Source of the DNA: Ensifer sp. PDNC004
Lineage (GTDB): Bacteria; Pseudomonadota; Alphaproteobacteria; Rhizobiales; Rhizobiaceae
Reading direction: 5' to 3'
Assembly: GCF_016919405.1 (NCBI RefSeq)
Contig: NZ_CP070353.1
Coordinates: forward strand, 1,612,001-1,676,000
Length of the DNA stretch: 64,000 nt
Of this stretch, positions 63,253 to 64,000 are shown piece after piece. Position 1 is the stretch's first letter. Every line of letters begins with the position of its first letter. The translations under genes were made by a program, and so were the position numbers. The notes under the pieces are model-generated. The model saw only the letters and a program-made list of their open reading frames with translations. It was not told the DNA's origin and did not search any database.

Positions 63253-64000
63253 TTACTCGGCTGCGATCAGTCCGACGTGGTCGCGGTTCTTCAGCAGCTT
63301 GAAGACGATACTGTCCATCAGCGCTTGGAAAGACGCATCGATGATGTTGTCGGAGACCCCCACGGTCCACCAGCGCGCGCCCGTTCCATCGGTCGATTCG
63401 ATCAGAACGCGGGTGATCGCCTCGGTCCCGCCATTGAGGATACGGACCTTGTAGTCGGCGAGCTCCAGGTCTTCGATTTCCGACTGGTACTTGCCGAGGT
63501 CCTTGCGCAGCGCCAGGTCCAGCGCGTTGACCGGGCCGTGGCCTTCGGCAACCGACATCATCGTCTCGCCGTCGACCACCACCTTCACCACCGCTTCCGA
63601 GACGGTCTTCAGATGGCCGTTGGCATCGAAGCGACGCTCGACCATCACCCGGAAGCTTTCGACGTGGAAGAAATCCGGCACCGTGCCGAGGATGCGGCTG
63701 GCGAGCAGCGCAAAGCTCGCATCCGCGCCTTCGTAGGCATAGCCGGTCGCTTCGCGTTCCTTGACGATGGCGATCAGCTTGTCGAGCTTCGGATCGTCCT
63801 TGCTGACGACAATGCCACGTCGCTTCAGCGCGTTGATGAAATTGGCCTTGCCGCCCTGGTCGGACACCATGACCTTGCGAAGGTTGCCGATGCTCTCGGG
63901 CGCCACATGCTCATAGGTGCGCGGATCCTTGAGCAGCGCCGAGGCGTGGATACCGGCCTTGGTGGCAAAGGCCGACGCGCCGACGTAAGGGGCCTGCTGG
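63253..64000 (-). CDS. cimA: Citramalate synthase, C-terminal part (gene runs past the window end)
   Basis: The reading frame is open through the window edge at 64000, so only the C-terminal ~249 residues are visible. They include the family segment FATKAGIHASALLKDPRTYEH and GNLRKVMVSDQGGKANF, and end with the LeuA-like regulatory domain (about last 120 residues, ADYKVRILNGGTEAITRVL). CimA condenses pyruvate and acetyl-CoA toward isoleucine. The true start is upstream of the window; the ATG-like GTG at 63906 is internal. Confidence 0.9.
   Translation of the reverse strand, partial: QQAPYVGASAFATKAGIHASALLKDPRTYEHVAPESIGNLRKVMVSDQGGKANFINALKRRGIVVSKDDPKLDKLIAIVKEREATGYAYEGADASFALLASRILGTVPDFFHVESFRVMVERRFDANGHLKTVSEAVVKVVVDGETMMSVAEGHGPVNALDLALRKDLGKYQSEIEDLELADYKVRILNGGTEAITRVLIESTDGTGARWWTVGVSDNIIDASFQALMDSIVFKLLKNRDHVGLIAAE

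Overview
The window is a gene-dense, high-GC stretch of an alphaproteobacterial chromosome. It is most likely from the Rhizobiaceae, close to Ensifer/Sinorhizobium. This rests on gene order and protein style (folM-like SDR–uvrC–pgsA–moaD–moaE; lptF–lptG–lptD–surA-like–pdxA–rsmA; gmk–yicC–mltG–fabF–acpP–fabG–fabD; rpsF–rpsR–DUF2232–rplI; psd–pssA), on rhizobial extensions of S6 and L9, and on short rhizobial-type intergenic repeats. It is recognition by eye, not a database search. Nearly all of the sequence is core or housekeeping. I see no prophage, transposase, CRISPR array, rRNA or tRNA gene.

Layout. 1–2.1 kb: a lipoprotein RNase T2, a glutathione S-transferase and an Omp25-like outer-membrane protein. 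2.4–6.7 kb: folM-like SDR, uvrC, pgsA, moaD and moaE. 6.7–8.8 kb: an accessory patch with an orphan LivH-like ABC permease, a divergent CGNR zinc-finger regulator and a lipoprotein, with a near-perfect palindrome between the divergent genes. 8.8–10.7 kb: ndk, a second GST and a DinB-fold protein. 10.7–13.3 kb: a large fusion of AMP-forming ligase, carrier protein and membrane acyltransferase. 13.5–16 kb: a degenerate GGDEF protein, a MarR regulator with its likely operator, and two small secreted paralogs. 16–20.2 kb: ABC-F ATPase, GNAT enzyme and Gfo/Idh/MocA dehydrogenase.

20.2–30.3 kb: pepA–holC runs leftward; lptFGD, a SurA-like protein, pdxA and rsmA run rightward as a translationally linked envelope cluster. 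30.3–37.4 kb: the leftward fatty-acid/envelope block (fabD-fabG, acpP, fabF, mltG, yicC, gmk). 37.7–42.1 kb: aldo/keto reductase, ClbS/DfsB-like protein and the ribosomal operon. 42.2–45.5 kb: a MarR-controlled EmrAB-type efflux system. 45.8–50.8 kb: dnaB, AzlCD exporter, AraC regulator and alanine racemase. 50.9–55.5 kb: radA, cvpA, purF and an SDR. 55.5–64 kb: pssA and psd (phosphatidylethanolamine synthesis), an Atm1-type ABC exporter, a LysM protein, a LOG-family hydrolase, a RarD-type transporter and the 3' part of citramalate synthase cut by the window end.

The genes that work together are mostly envelope builders: LPS export (LptFGD), phospholipids (PgsA, PssA, Psd), fatty acids (FabD/G/F, AcpP) and peptidoglycan (MltG, Alr, LysM). 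Least explained are the orphan permease/CGNR/lipoprotein patch, the ligase–carrier–acyltransferase fusion, the paired small secreted proteins, and a 45-nt hairpin in front of fabD that adjoins a dispersed repeat. No clear new multi-gene system is evident. Start sites were chosen from visible ribosome-binding sites and often differ from the longest possible reading frame.
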